Of a stretch of 64,000 bases of DNA, positions 41,466-54,321 are shown in pieces (position 1 is the stretch's first letter; every line of letters starts with the position of its first letter). Source of the DNA: Edaphochlamys debaryana. Taxonomy: Eukaryota; Chlorophyta; Chlorophyceae; Chlamydomonadales. Under the pieces are notes generated by a model, which saw only the letters and a program-made list of their open reading frames with translations, searched no databases and had not been told where the DNA came from. Where the stretch lies: assembly GCA_016858145.1 (NCBI GenBank), contig JAEHOE010000112.1, forward strand, positions 62,001 to 126,000, read 5' to 3'. The position numbers and the translations under genes were made by a program.

Positions 41466-43445
41466 ATGTCGCGTGAGGACCAATTAGAAGACCGGGGCGG
41501 GACGGTCGCTTCGAGGACGCGTTCTAGGCGTGTAGCGTCACCATCACCAAGCCCAGCAGCCGCTTCGCCCGAGCCGCGCGGGCGAAGCGGGGACGGCATT
41601 CTGGCCATGGAGTCCGGACCACACGCGAAAGCCCAGGCTCAGCTGCCTCCCGGAGCCTCGCAGCAGCAACCCGACAGCAAGCTCGAGCAGCCCACCAGCT
41701 CCCTACCTCCGGGCCCGTCGCTAACGGCGTCGCAACGTGGGGAACTTGAGCTCGCCAAGCAGCGGGCGGAGAAGGCCAAGGCAGCCACAGGCCGCAAGAC
41801 GCCGGCCCCCTCCGGCGGGGCCAGGCGGGGTCGCGCCATGTCCCAGCCCGTATCAGACGACGACGACGATGACGACGACGGCGATGAGCTGGGGGCGCTC
41901 AGCCCTGACGAGCAGGAGCGGAGGGCGGGTGGCACCGACAAGGACGCCCGGAGGCTCAAGCGGTGAGCTCCGCGGTGGCCCCACACACCGCAGCCCCTGG
42001 GTTTCGCTGCGCTGGCCCGAGCCGCAACACCTGGGCACGGGCCCCTACCCGGGGCCCTGTGCCCTCGTGGCCCTCCTAAACCCTTGCCCCGTCCAGCTCT
42101 GCCCGCCCAGCCGTTGCTCGCCGCTGACCTGGACCCCGACCCTGGCCCTGGCCCCAACCTCACGTCCCAACCTCGCGACCTGCCCCCTTCCGGCCCCCGC
42201 TCCCAGGCTGCTTCGCAACCGGGTGTCGGCCCAGCAGGCCCGCGAGCGCAAGAAGGCGTACGTGGTGTCCCTGGAGGACCAGGTGGGGGCGGGGTGGGGC
42301 GGGGCAGGGCGGAGGGCGGGGCAGGGCGGAGGGCGGGGCAGGGCGGAAGGCGGGATGGGTGGGGTGGGGGTTGGCTGGCGGGGACGGGGATTCAGGAACG
42401 GGTGCACTGCTGCAGCGCCAGGCTCCCAGGCCCTGGCGCCAGGCCCGCAGAAGCGTGTGCTCCCTGCTCTCGTGCCCTGACTCCCCCCCCGCCCCCCCGC
42501 CTTCTCGCGTCGTCCACAGGTGCGGGAGCAGCAGGAGCACATTGCGGCGCTGGAAACGCGGGTGGAGGCGGTGGAGGGCCAGAATACGGCCCTGCGGAAC
42601 ATCATCCGCACCATGCGCGGGTTCGCAGACGCACCCGCGGGGCCGCAGGGCGCCGCGCCGCCGGCAGGCCCCGCCGCCGCGGCGCCAGGGGCCGGCGCCG
42701 GCGGGGGAGGGGGGCCGCCGCCGCCAGCGGCGGCCGCTGGCGCCCCGCAGCGACGAGCCGGGCAGCCGGCGCAGGCACCGTCCGCCGCCAACCCCGCTGC
42801 CGCTGCCGCCAATCCTGCTGCCACCTCCGCCGCCGCCGCGGCACCTCATCCGGCCAGCGCTGCGCTGCCGCCGCAGCGGATGTCGGCGTCGGGCCAGATC
42901 GCTCGGCCGCAGCTGCCGCCGCCGCCGCAGCCCGTGGCGGCGCCGGCGGCTGCAGCGGCGCAGCTGACTCCTGAGACTGGCCTGGCGGCGGCGGCGGTCC
43001 CTGGCCCGCACCTGCTGCGTCCGCACCCGCACCAGCTGCCGCCGTCTGGTGCCGGCCCCAACCCGCACTGCCTTTCCATGCGGCCGGGCGTGCCCCCGCA
43101 CCACCCCCACCCGCACGCCCAACCCCACGCCCACCAGCAGCATCAGCCCTGGGCGGCGCGGGGCCCTGCGGGGCTGGGGGCGGCGGTGCCTGTGGCTGGT
43201 GGGGGCCTGGGGCTGGAGATGGATGTGGAGGACATGGGGGACGCAGGCGTGGTGCCGCCGGCTGTGGAGGGTGAGGCGGGAGGGGGGGGGCAGGGGCTGG
43301 GCCTTGGGCCATGGGGGGCCTGCCCTCTTGGCCATGAGGCCGGTGCCCTGAACGCGAACGCAAGCACGGAGACCTCACTCTGTGATCGCTTGTCTTTTCT
43401 TTGCCCCCCCCCTTTGCAGTGTGGGATAGCATGGACGACCTATGA
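41466..43445 (+). CDS. HY5: HY5-type bZIP transcription factor
   Basis: Exons 41466-41962, 42207-42282, 42520-43270 and 43420-43445 give 449 residues with all phases agreeing. The basic region, spanning three exons, reads [24 protein letters not shown] (~162-188), the specific HY5/HYH signature rather than a general bZIP. The leucine zipper follows (SLEDQVREQQEHIAALETRV, with Leu/Val at d and Asn at an a position). In plants HY5 activates light-response and chlorophyll genes and is degraded through COP1. The N-terminal half is Ser/Pro/Ala-rich with an eight-Asp run shortly before the basic region. The C-terminal ~225 residues are Pro/Ala/His-rich low complexity and end in an acidic VWDSMDDL encoded by a 26-nt last exon. 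Plant HY5 (~168 residues) stops soon after the zipper, so this extension is unusual. The gene lies 1.8 kb from the ferredoxin gene. Confidence 0.88.
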
Positions 43446-44886
43446 CGCCTGGCGCCCGCAGCCTTCGGATGACCGCCGCGTGCCGCCTCGAGCGGGCGAC
43501 CGCAGTGGGGGCGGCAGGCGCCGGGGCGCGGGACCGGTCCCTGCGGGGGGCTGGGCGGGAGGGGCTGGGAGGGCAACATGACCCAACAAGAGCACAGGGA
43601 ATGACTGAAGCGGAGCGGTGAGGTGGAGTGAGAGGAGTGAGTGAGTGACTCGAGGACCAAACATGCAATGAACAAGCGGTGGGGTGGTTGAGGGAGGAAG
43701 AAGGAAGGCACGCCTGGCGGCTGCCGTCCTGCCCGTCCGCCGCCCGCCTGCTTGCGCGCTATCTCATGCGCTGTCTCCAAGGTGGCGCACGCAAATGCGT
43801 GTGCCGGGCCGCAATCTCGGCCTGCGAGGTTTCCTGGGGGGCTTTAATTCGTGTTTTTGCTGCGGCTTTCTGTGCTCTTCGCTTTGATTTGCTCACCTCG
43901 TAGGAGTGTGATTGCGCACATGTACGGTACCTTGGCCCCTGTGGTGGCATCTGCCCCCACCCGGCGGTTGCAGCGTCGGAGCGAGTGTCAGCGTCCCCCC
44001 CAGGGGCACCTGAGACACAGTGTGTTTGTGCTTGCTTTAAGCCCTTGTCTTGTCTGAGGCATTGGTGGGAGTGTCATAGTGGGAGCGTCGAGAGCTCGGG
44101 GACTGCTGCGGTAGCCTGCTGATGCATCATGCTGCCCCACCGCCCCACCTGACGAGGGTAGAGAGGCCGTGTGGTGGCGGTGGGGCGCGTGGGGGCAGCG
44201 GTGGGGTTATCGTTGCGGCGCCAAGCCTGCCCTCCTATTTGGGCGCTTGGCGCCGCACGGGCACTCGCGGAGCGCCTAGCCTGGTCGGGTGCGGTCGCGG
44301 TGACCCGCTCCAAGCGGCCCCTATTCTTTCCTTTCTGTGTCTGCGCGCGTGCGCGCCTGGGGTGTGTGTGGGTGTACGTGTGAGTGAGTGAATGACTTCT
44401 AGGCTGCGACCGGTACGGTACAGGGCACTGTGGACGTTGACGCGGGGGTTGGGGCTGGAAAGCTGCAGACGTAACAGTTGCGCGCCACAACTTGTGTGGT
44501 GTGCAAGATTTTGGGGGTGGGAGCTGCGGGGTTGAGTCCCCCGTGGAGGCTTGTTTGGGGCAAAGGACATCAACGCTTGCTGGGGGCTCCGGGAGCTGGG
44601 GGTTGAGCGCCCATGCGGGCAGTTGGCGGGGTCGTGTCTTTGAGCTTTGAGGCGGGCCCAGGCGCCCTCCGTGGGGTCTCTTTTGAGCTGTCTTTGAAGC
44701 GAGTTAACAGTGTCGGGATTGGCGCGGGTTCAGCGGCTTCGGCAGGCGCGACTTCTGCAAGGCGCCCTTTGCCCGCCGAGATCGCTCGCTGTGATTGGGC
44801 CGCGACTCGCCCGATGTAAGCCCTTGCCTTCGCGCCAGCACTTAGTAGTCTCACCTATGCACTCGCCTACACGTACGTGAGCTACT
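43446..44886. other. Intergenic, bZIP 3' UTR and next promoter
   Basis: About 1.4 kb without a supportable gene. A TGTAA at 44815-44819 lies only 68 bp before the next start codon and 1.37 kb from the bZIP stop, so its assignment is uncertain. Short GT/TG-rich tracts occur near 44340-44390. Confidence 0.4.
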
Positions 44887-47533
44887 ATGGCCGCCTCAGC
44901 GCGGGTACAGTGGCGCGCAGCGAGCTTGACAGAAAATGAGCTGCGCGCCCCTCCCTCAGCCAAGCGGCAGGCGGGGCACGGCGTCGTGCGCTGCCTTCTG
45001 CATCTTTCGCCGCTAGCTGCAGCGGCCCTGGTTTCTGGCGGAGCGCTCAGCCGCTTTGCCCTGCGACGCGTGCGCAAAGCGGGCAGCAAGTGCGCCAGCT
45101 CGGAGGGCGAGGAGAGCTATTGCAAGCTGCAAGATGCGAACGAGGTCAGTTGGGGCAGCCTCGCGATGCCTCGCTTGCAACGTCAAGCGTTTCCAGCGCT
45201 GGCAAACTGCGCCAGCAAATGGCATCGGCGAGCCCCTCCCCCCGCCATCCGCTGGACTCAGTCGCCGGGCTAAACATGTTGAATCGCCTTGCCACAGGCT
45301 GTGCCCGAGAGCTGTGTCGCGCTCCAGACGTGGTCATCGCGGGGCACGTCGGCAGAGTTCGCGCTGCAAGCAGCCGCAAAGGTGAGCATGGCAGATATGA
45401 CCTTTGCTTCTACGCAGTGGTCCTGGTTGGGTCCTTGCGCGGCGCCGTTAGTGTGCGTGCGTGCCATGCTTGCTCGCGCCCGCAACCGCCGCTCGCGCCC
45501 GCAACCGCGCGTCGCCACCCCTGGCCACTGCCCTCGCAGGCGAAGCTGAAGGCCAACTCCTGTGACAACGACAGTGAAGCGGACACCACGCAGCCGGCGG
45601 ACGCGCACACCGGAACGCCCCCCGCCCCGGCATGCTCTCCGATGTGCGCGGACGCGCAGCCCTCTCCCCTGGAGCGGGCCGGCAGCTGGGAGTCCAGCTC
45701 GGAGAGCTCTGACGATGGAGGTTTGCGAATCCGCTTGCTGCCGCCCGTGCGCCCCATCACGCCGACGGTGACCGTGCTCATGGGCAACCCTCTCTTCGTG
45801 GGCGGGCCCCGCCCCGGCCCCGGCCCCAAGGCGGCCGCCCCCGCCGACTCCCCCGCCCCCCCGGCCGCCAACCCGGGCTGTGCCATGGTGGCCAACCCCT
45901 GCTTCGTGGAGACCGCCGAGGCCGAGCCGGCCGCTGCGGCGGCGGCGCTGGCTGGCAGTGGGAAGCCAGCCGCCCAGCTCCCTGCAGCCCCGCTGGTCTC
46001 GGAGCCGCCGGAGGAGGCGGCGGCGGAGGAGCCCGGGCGCCCAGGGCAGGAGGGCGAGGGGCCGGCGCCTGAGGAGGAGGAGGAGGCCGGCGTGCCGGGG
46101 TCTCCCGAGGAGGGGATCTGCGAGGAGGCGGACGGGGCCTGGGGCGGGGAGGGGTGCCTGGCGGCGCTGGAGCAACTCATGACGGTGCACGAGGACGAGG
46201 GGGAGGGGGAGGGCGGGGAGGAGGGGGAGGGGGAGGGGGACACCGAGCGCAGCGACGGGGAGGCGGCGCAGGAGGTGGACACGGAGGCCTCCACCTCGGA
46301 GGAGGAGGAGGCGGAGGAGGGCCGAGGCCTGCGGAAGGCGGAGCAGCAGCAGCAGCAGCAGCAGCGGGAGGAGCAGGATGGGGACGGCGAGGGGACGTGG
46401 CTGGAGGCGGGCGGGGAGGAGGAGGAGGAGGCGCTGGCAGCGGCCTTTGCGCCCCTCACCCCCGCCAAGCCCGCCCACGCGCCCGTGCCGCCGCTGTCCC
46501 CCGGCGAGCCCCGCGGCCCCCTGCCCCGTTCCGCCACCTGCCCCCGCGGCCTCGCACCCGGAACCGCACCCGTCATCTCGGAGGCCCCCCTCGTGAGCCC
46601 CTTTGCCGCCGCCATCGGCGCCCTGGGCCGCAGCCGCAGCGCCCGCACGCTCGCTCTGGCGGCGGGGGCTGCCTGCCCGCCCACGGCCCCGGCCCCGGCC
46701 CCCCCGCGGGCGCCCTGGGGCTGGGGCTCGAGCCGGCGCTCCACCGACGGCGCCGCGCCCGCGCCCCTGACGCCCTCCAACTCCATCCCGCGGCCGCCCT
46801 TCCGCCCCGGCGGCGCCCCGCCGCCCCTGCGCTCCACCGGGCCCCCCTCGGCGCCCTCGGCCCGCGTCCTCCGCACCGCGCTCTCCCTCAGCGCTGCCTC
46901 GCCCGCCGCCGCCGCCTCCACTGCCGGTGCCGGTGCCGCGCCCCGGCCCTCGCTGTCCCGCGCCTCCTCCATCTCTGGCTCGCTCGCCTCCGCCGCCTCG
47001 GCGCCCGCGCGGGGCCCCCGGCCGCCGCCGCTGCTGCGCTCCTCCTCCTCTCGCTCCATGGCGGCGGCGGACCGGGCGGCGGCGGCGGCGGTGGGCGTGC
47101 CGGGCTTCATGCGGCCCACGCAGGTGGGGGCAGGGGGCTGGGGCGGGGGGCGGGGCTTGGTGGGGTTGGCATAGAGGGCTGTGGATGTCGGACGGTGGTG
47201 TAGGGGCGGGGTGGCTGGGTCAGGGGTCCCGCCGCGGCCGAGGGGAAAGCCGTGAGAGCGAGAACAGATTTCGAAGGCTATGCTACTGATGGCATTCTAC
47301 TGCCGTGCTGCGACGGGGCTTGTGTAACTCCGCCCCCCACCCCCACCCTCACCCTGCAGGCCTACCTCCGGGCCGCCTCCACCTCCTCCCTGCGCCTGGA
47401 CCCCTCCCTCCTGGCCTCCGCCTCTGCGTTCGGACCGCCCTCGACCGCCGGCTTCCTGGGGGGGCCGGGGCCGGGGGCCCCTCTCAGCAGCGCCCGCTCA
47501 GAGGCTGACCTGGGCCGCCGCCGCTGGCGCTGA
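44887..47533 (+). CDS. Acidic low-complexity protein of unknown function
   Basis: Exons 44887-45144, 45298-45381, 45540-47123 and 47360-47533 (all phase 0) give 699 residues. The first donor is GTCAGT, less usual than the GTGNGN donors elsewhere in the window. The N-terminal ~85 residues are basic with a hydrophobic patch (HLSPLAAAALVSGGAL). The middle carries two related motifs, MGNPLFVGG and MVANPCFVE, then long Glu/Asp/Gly-rich tracts, a seven-Gln run, and a Ser/Pro/Arg-rich C-terminal part with SRSART- and RSSSSRSM-like stretches that resemble kinase targets. Most of it is predicted disordered. I recognise no domain. A nuclear or signalling scaffold is possible but unproven. Confidence 0.65.
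46344..46364 (+). repeat. CAG repeat coding poly-Gln
   Basis: Seven pure CAG codons lie in the acidic-protein gene between Glu-rich tracts. They are a potential length polymorphism that keeps the frame. Confidence 0.8.
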
Positions 47534-49742
47534 ATGAGGTGCTTTCCAGCGAGGGGTGCGCTGAGGGGATGGGCTGGGGTCCATGCTTGGCATGGGAGGG
47601 TTAGCTTGCAGAAGCTGGTTGTGTGTTGCGGTGTATACGCACGGGTGACCAGCACCGCGGGGGGCGGAGGGCTCGCCGGGCCTTACGTGAGGTGCCACAT
47701 CAGGGCTGCAGGATGTGGGGTTGCTTGCTGGGCCCATGCTGCATTGGGCGGGGTGCGCGTGCGATCGAGGTACCGAGGTGATTCGATTAACGAGGCAGGG
47801 CGGGGCAGGACAGCGCAGGACGGGGCTGGGGCAAAAAAGGCACAGCGCAGGGCTGTGCGGGATGGGGCAGGTTGAGGCAACAGGTTTGCTTGGCGCAGCA
47901 GTGTAGGGTAGCGGCCTGTCAGGGGGAATGTAGAGTCGGAGCTACGCGCATTTTGGCACATGCACTCCAGCGCGACCCTCACGGGTAGGGCCCCGGGCAG
48001 ATTGCTGCGGGGGGCCGGGTGAGCGCGAGTCGCAGGATGACGGGGAGCACCCTCGAGGTTGAGGGGCGGGGCTGTTCTGGGCTGGGCCGGGCTGGGCTGG
48101 GCTAGGCTGGGCTTCACCGGGTCGTTGTGTACATGTCTTTACGCACTGTGATGGTGGGGGTGGGGGCGGCGGCCGTGTGCGCATGCGGGCTACTCGCGAA
48201 GCCGCGGCCCACTTGCCCTTGCCCCGCTCTCGCTTGCGGCAACCTTCAAAGTCTTCGTTGTGTGGGTGCGCAATACCGCTGGACGTTTACGTTGTTCCGG
48301 CCGTGATTATGATCGTGGATAGCCGTAGGCCTGGATAGAATCTTGGCGACAAGAATAGCTCAGAGATAAGAGAGTCTGCCGCAACAATTCGCGGCGCTGT
48401 ACAACAACAGCTCGGGTTTCGTGTGATGCAAGTCTGTCTGGTTGCCGTTCCGTTGGTTGCCATCCTAATTCTTCCTTCTTTACTTGACACTTGACTTCCT
48501 CACTGGTACGCGTGATTACGGTGCTGGTGAGGCATGCTGCGGAGGGGCCCCGCCGAGGGGATGTGGTTTTGGCTTCAGAGACACCACACAACCCATGACC
48601 GGGATGCGCAATACCCCCCGAGGGGGCGGGAGTTTTGCGAAGGCAATTTGTATTGTGTTGTGCCCCGACTGCCTCCTCAGCTTGATGTGCCCAGCTCCCT
48701 GGGGCGCGGCCCGCAGGGGCCATTGCAAGACCCTTTTGCCGCTCACATCAGCGGCTGGCACCCCCCTGGCGGGCATCCCCCTCGCCTCCCCCTGGCCACA
48801 CAAACAACGGCTGGCCGCCAGTATCCCCGCAGACTCGGTCTCCCCGCCAGCACAAGAACAACCGACAACTTCATTTTGAGCAACGCAACGCGCACCCAGC
48901 TGCCAGTGTACACGGCACCAATCCTCAGCTAGCTCTACAGCCCGATTCCAGGGCCTCCCGGCCCAGGGCGCGGCATATGAATCCCTTATATAAATCCCCC
49001 ACACCGTTCTTCTACGTCCGGACCTGGCCGCCCCCCCACGATACACAAGCATAACCAGAGAACAACAGGATATGCTCCTGGGCTCCTGGGCCGTGTTGCA
49101 GGCCGCTTCCCCAACCGGTCGGCTCGATCCGGCCCCACTCTACCGCAGGGGTGCATGCCCCGCCTGCGCCCTTTCCCAGGCCACCTGCATCTCCAGCATA
49201 CGGTACCTACTTGCAAGCGCGACCCCCAAATGAATGTACAGGACAATACGAGCACTGCTTGATCGGGCAGCTGGGGCCGTGTTTCAGGCCCTGGCCGCCC
49301 TGCCGCATCCGCTCCTCGCCGTCTCGTCATGCGGAGTCAAAGCTCCAGTCGGGGCCTGGCATGCCCCCTTCATACAACCAAACAGGACTGCAACCTCCGG
49401 CCCCACGATAAATGCCAAGCTAAGAATCTGGGATCTGGGTTCTGAACTTGCCTCGTGCGTGCATTCGACTTTGTCCACCCCACCGGCCCTGCGCTGTACT
49501 GTTCGTATGTATCGGTCTGCGTGTCATCGTATGTGGGCGTCCAAAACCGCGTGAGTGCGGTTTTGGAGCGCCGGTCAAAGAGCCCGAAGCGGACTCCGTC
49601 GGTGGTGGCTCCTGAAGCCACCGTAACCCCCCATTCCCCCATCCTCCATCGTTAGCACAGTAACCCCAGCGCCCCGCCAGCTAGGCCCCAGCACCAAAAT
49701 GAATGCAAGCTACCCGCCCCGACCCCAGCCCCGCTCCCGCCC
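47534..49742. other. Convergent intergenic region, 2.2 kb
   Basis: I see no supportable gene. It contains a GGGCTGG-type short tandem tract (about 48065-48112) and AT-richer segments near 48.3-48.5 and 48.9-49.0 kb. Both flanking genes end here, so it should hold two 3' UTRs. Confidence 0.45.
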
Positions 49743-52700
49743 TCACTCCTCGTCGCAGCCCTCCCCCGCGTACGACTCCACGTCGCTCTCCCCGCCCTCG
49801 CCCCCCGCGCCCTCACCCGCCGCCCCCGCCAGCCCCGACACCTCGGACAGAACGCTGCCCCGGCTCGCGCCCCCCAGCTGTACGGCACCGCCCTTCCCCG
49901 TGGACCGCGTGCTCCGCCGCCGCGTGCTGCCGCTGGCCTGCGATGCGTGCGATGACTTTGTCGTACGGGATGACGTGGCGGCGTGCGTCGCCACGGTCTC
50001 CGCCAGCACGCCCCACGCGCCCGCGGCGTCCAGCGGGGCCGGCTGCGCCGCCGACTTGGCCGCCGCCGCCACCGCCGGCGGGCTGCTGTGCGCCGCCGCC
50101 GCCTCTGCCGCCGCCGCCGCCGCCCGGTTGACGCGCTCCTCCGCCTCCGCCAGCAGCGCGTCGCGGTGGACGACCTGACGGTTGGGCGGTTGGGCGGTTG
50201 TCAGTTTGGGCGGTTGTCAGTTTGGGCGGTTGGGCGGTTGTCAGTTTGCACTTGCCCACACGTCCCATGGCCATTCCTGACCCAGCCCGCCCCCTTGCTC
50301 AACCACCTCCTCAACTGCCCACCCCCCGACCGCCTCCCCCCATCCCCTCCACCCCCCCAACCCCAGCTCCCCCCCCCCAGCCCCCACCATGTACTCCAGC
50401 TCCGTGATGCGCTGCGCCTTAGCGGCCCGGTCCTCGTGCGCCGCCTTGAGCTGCTCCCGGAGCATGGAGATGACTGTGTCCATGGCGCCTGGGGGTGGGG
50501 TGTGGTGGGGGTGTGTGTGGTGGTAAGGGACGGCAAGCACTGAGGGTGGATCCAATCACACACGGTGATGGCAGGCGTGCTGCAGCCCCGTACCAGCCCA
50601 GGCCGAGAGCCCAGGCCCTGACCCTAAACACCGTCCAAACCCCGCCCCCCCCCGCCTCACCCTTGTCCGCCCCCAGCAGCGCCCGCACCTCCCCCAGGTC
50701 CTGCGTCTTCTCCGCCAGCGACTGAGTAAGGTCGGCCAGCTGCCGCCGGTACTCGGTGGCCTGGGGGTGGGGGGTGCGGAAGGGGGGTTTAGGAGGGGGG
50801 GGTTTAGGAGGGGTAGGAGGGGGGAAGGGTAGGTAAGGGGAGGAAGACAGGGAGGGGGGCCGGGGCCTGGCGGCTCAGGGGTCAGGGCCGGTGGTCGATT
50901 CCTACCTTCCTACTACTTCCCATGGCGAGGCGAACGCGGCCCAGCACCCACCCGATGCTCAACACCCAACACCCAACACCCCCCTCCTCCCCGCCTCCCC
51001 ACCTGCTCCACCAGCTGCTTGGCGCAGCCCTCGCTGGCCGCCAGCGACTGCCGCAGCCGCCGCAGCTCCTCCTCCTGCGCCCCGCACTGCCGCTGCAGCG
51101 CCGCCACCTGCGCCGCCGCCTGCGTCTTGCGGTAGGCGGCCTCCCCCTCCAGGCGGTTGACGGCCACCGTGTGGTCCAGCTGGAGGGGGAGGGAGGGGGG
51201 TTGGGGGGGAACGACGCGTCGGTCATAACCCGCACGCCGGTGGGCTTCAGGCGGAGAGACGCCCATGCCCCCACGCCCTCGCCACTTCCCTCCCCCACCC
51301 ATCCAGCACTGAGTTGCACCTCCCCTAATCCTCCCTTCCCTCCCCCCCATCCCTCCACCCCCCTTCCTCCCCTTCCCTCCCCCCCCACCTGCATCTCCTC
51401 CATGCGGGCCGTCATCTCACGGATCTTGGCCTCAGCGTCAGCTGGCGGGGGGAGGCAGGCGCGGAAAGGGGGAAAGTTCAAGGACAACAGATGTCAGAAA
51501 CACTCTGCCGCCGGCGCCTACATCACCCGTGCGCCACCTGCCCGCCCCTCCCCCCCTGCCCCCCTGTCCCCACCGCCCCCCCCCCTCACCCAGCAGGATG
51601 GTGGTCTCCAGGTCCTCGCCGCCGCCGCCGGGGGGCAGCTGCTGGTCCCTGGCGCCGCCGCCGCCGCCGCCGCCAAAGGGCTGAGCACGGGGGGAAAACA
51701 AGGGGTTGGGCCGGGGCAAAACCGTGAATCCCCGGTGGTCAGCCAGACAGAGGAGCGCAACCTCGGCAGAGAGGCAGGCAGCCGCCGCCAGCCCTCCTCC
51801 TTGGACCAGGGCGGACTGGTCAGCAGTCAGGCGGGCAGCCATAGAGAGGGGTGCGACCTCGACACGGGGGCCGCAGCGAGAGGCAGGCGCACAGAGGCCG
51901 CCGCCAGCAGCCCCCTTGCTCGCCGTATACCGGCAGAGCCCATCAGTCTCCCTGGCGTCACGTCATATGCGCATCCTCCCCTTGTCATGAACGACACGTC
52001 CGCAGCCTCTTCTCTCCTCCCCGCCCCGCCCCGCCCCGCCCCGCCCCCGCCCCTCACCTTGCGCGCCCGGAGGGTGCCCATGCCGCCGCCGCCGCCCGCG
52101 GCCGTCCGCGTCTGCGTGCGGCCCATGAAGCCGCCCCGGGGGCCGTCGGCCGCCCCCTGGCTGCGGCGGGCAGCCATGGAGGAAGAGACTGCGGGGGGGG
52201 GGGGGCAGGGGACGGGGGGATAGGGAGCGTGCTAGAGAGTGTGAGCGTCGAGGGATTCGAGGGGATGCTCGAGCGCACGCCCTGACTAAAACCCACGCCC
52301 CTTCCTCTCCCCCTCTCTCCTTCCCACTCCCCACTCCCCGCCCCGCTCACTCGTGGGTCTGGAGAAGGCGCCCGTCCTGCGGCCGGCAGCGGGGCAGGCA
52401 GGCACGCAAGGGGGGCTCAGCACAGCCCTCCCACCCTTCCACCCCGCACAGCCCTCCTCGACGCGGAACCCGTGAACCCGTGGACATGGACCCGGGAGGC
52501 CAAGCTCTAGCCCAGGCTACCGCGCGCCATCCAGCCCGCACAGGGGTCAAGCAGCACTCCCGCTCTCCCGGCCAGGGGCGACTCGCATGGCGGCAGGGAG
52601 TGCGCCTAACAGCACATGCGCCTGCCGTACCTGGCCTTGTCGAGTGCGTCGGCCGCCGCAGCGCCTCCGCCGCCGCCGCAGAGCTTGGGCAGCTCTGAGC

Positions 52701-53160
52701 CGGGCTCGGAGCAGCTGGCGGCGCGCTTGGGCGGGTGCTGGGGGGAGTCGGGGGCGGGGGCGCCGCTGTGCGAGGCGCGGCTGGGCAGGCAGGGGAGGTC
52801 GGCGGAGGTGGAGGCGTTGAGGCCGGCGCCCGAAGCGGAGGCCGAGGAGGCGGCGGGGGCGCGGCCGGGGGAGTGGATGGGGCCGCCGGGGGCGCTCTGG
52901 CGGGGCGGGGGGGTGGGGGGCGCCTGCGCCTGCGCCTGCGTGGTGGTGGAGCTGCGGCGGGGCGGCTGGTGGGGGATGGAGGGGGACGTGGGGGTGGGCG
53001 GGGCGGCGCGGCCGGTGGTCTTCTGCAGGATGCCGCCGGTGGGGCTCTTGCGCTCGGACGAGTCGGCGGGGGGCGTTACGGCCGGCGGCGTGCGCGTCGT
53101 GGTGCCGGGCCGGGCGCCCGCGGCGGGAGCCCGGGTGCCGGCGTCTGGGGATATTGCCAT
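49743..53160 (-). CDS. Coiled-coil protein with Gly/Pro/Ser-rich N-terminus
   Basis: Nine exons: 52631-53160, 52351-52376, 52058-52188, 51590-51680, 51389-51441, 51003-51179, 50661-50760, 50388-50488, 49743-50174 (546 residues, every phase consistent). Residues ~1-176 are Pro/Ser/Ala-rich and disordered. A Gly-rich segment (FGGGGGGGARDQQ) follows. Then come ~170 residues of helical heptads (DAEAKIREMTARMEEMQ, EEELRRLRQSLAASE, QLADLTQSLAEKTQDL, MLREQLKAAHEDRAAKAQR), which should form a long coiled coil. The C-terminal part is Ala- then Ser/Thr-rich and ends acidic (ESDVESYAGEGCDEE). This layout is common among cytoskeletal, centriolar and flagellar proteins, but I cannot name a family. A 26-nt microexon (52351-52376) is needed to connect the phases of its neighbours. 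Confidence 0.75.
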
Positions 53161-54321
53161 GGGCTCGAGGTGCTCAACGGCCGAGGTGGGGTCGGGGGGG
53201 TGCTGAGGGAGGGGCCACAAGGAGTTGGCCCTTGCGGTTGGGCGCTTGCTGGGAGGTGGCTGGTTGCGCCGAGTGCGTGTGCGGGCGTGTCGCTGCGGCA
53301 CAGGAACAGAGGGGCAGAGGGGATGAGTGAGGTGCAGCTCGGCCTCAGATGCGTCGCCCGCTTAGAGGCATTTGTCGCAACGTGAGCTGCCGCGTGGCCT
53401 GCTGGCTCCACGGCCGCGGCGCTTGCCAGAGGTCTAGGGCCCTCCCGGCCCGCCGACGGCCAATGGCGCTGCGCCAGTGCGAAGCTGACGCTACCACGCC
53501 CAGGCGATGGCACCATCTATCTGTGTACTGGTTCCTTCACCAAAGCCACGCGCATCCTGCAGCTCGGCCCCACAGTTCCAGCCCCAGAGCTACCTCGGAA
53601 TGTCACCCGAGCGCACCTTGTCGCGCGATGTTGCTCTGGTCGCAACAGTTGGGTATAGAACTCTTTGTTTGCAAGAAGCGCTAGCTGATTATGCGCAGGG
53701 CTGAAGGTTTGCTTCGGTTACGGTTCTAACTGCGCTTGTGTGTTTCTCTTGGTCTGAGCGATGTAATTGAAAGGTGTCAAAACATCAAGTATAATGGGTA
53801 TTCCGGGCAGGCGGCGGAGGTGTTGCACCGAGAGTTTCATCAGATGGGGCCGGCCGGGCGGGCGTTGAGGCGACGTCGCGAGGAACACGAGCCAGACGTC
53901 GGCCGACGCGACGCGCACAGTGTCTAGCTATGGTACCCTATGCGTACTCGGCAGCCGGCCGGTGGCTCCGGCGCGTCTGGAGCAGGACCTAGGGCCGGGC
54001 TGCCCGGGTTCGTCCGCTCTTCGGGTCCTCTGCGCCGTAGCGCCCGGACCACCTTAGGCGCGACTTTCCTGCCTTGCGCTGGGTGTGTCCAGACCTCGCG
54101 GACGATCCCTAGAGTGCTGCCAGCTCCTCACATGGCTAGCGCGGGCTGGGCACCCTCTGGCTCCCACCCCTCCTGGCGGACTGGGGCACGCCCTCACAGT
54201 GGCCGCTTTCCCTCGCAGCCCCCATTCCCCCATCCCTCACGTAACCGGTCGTACAGCTAGCCATGGTCAGCATTCAACGCTCACCAGCTTCAGCCGCGCT
54301 GCCTCGATGCCGTGATCGACC
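53161..54321. other. Intergenic: coiled-coil gene promoter and gene X copy 1 3' UTR
   Basis: About 1.16 kb, less GC-rich near 53.6-53.9 kb. The promoter of the coiled-coil gene lies at the left side. No gene is supported. Confidence 0.4.
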
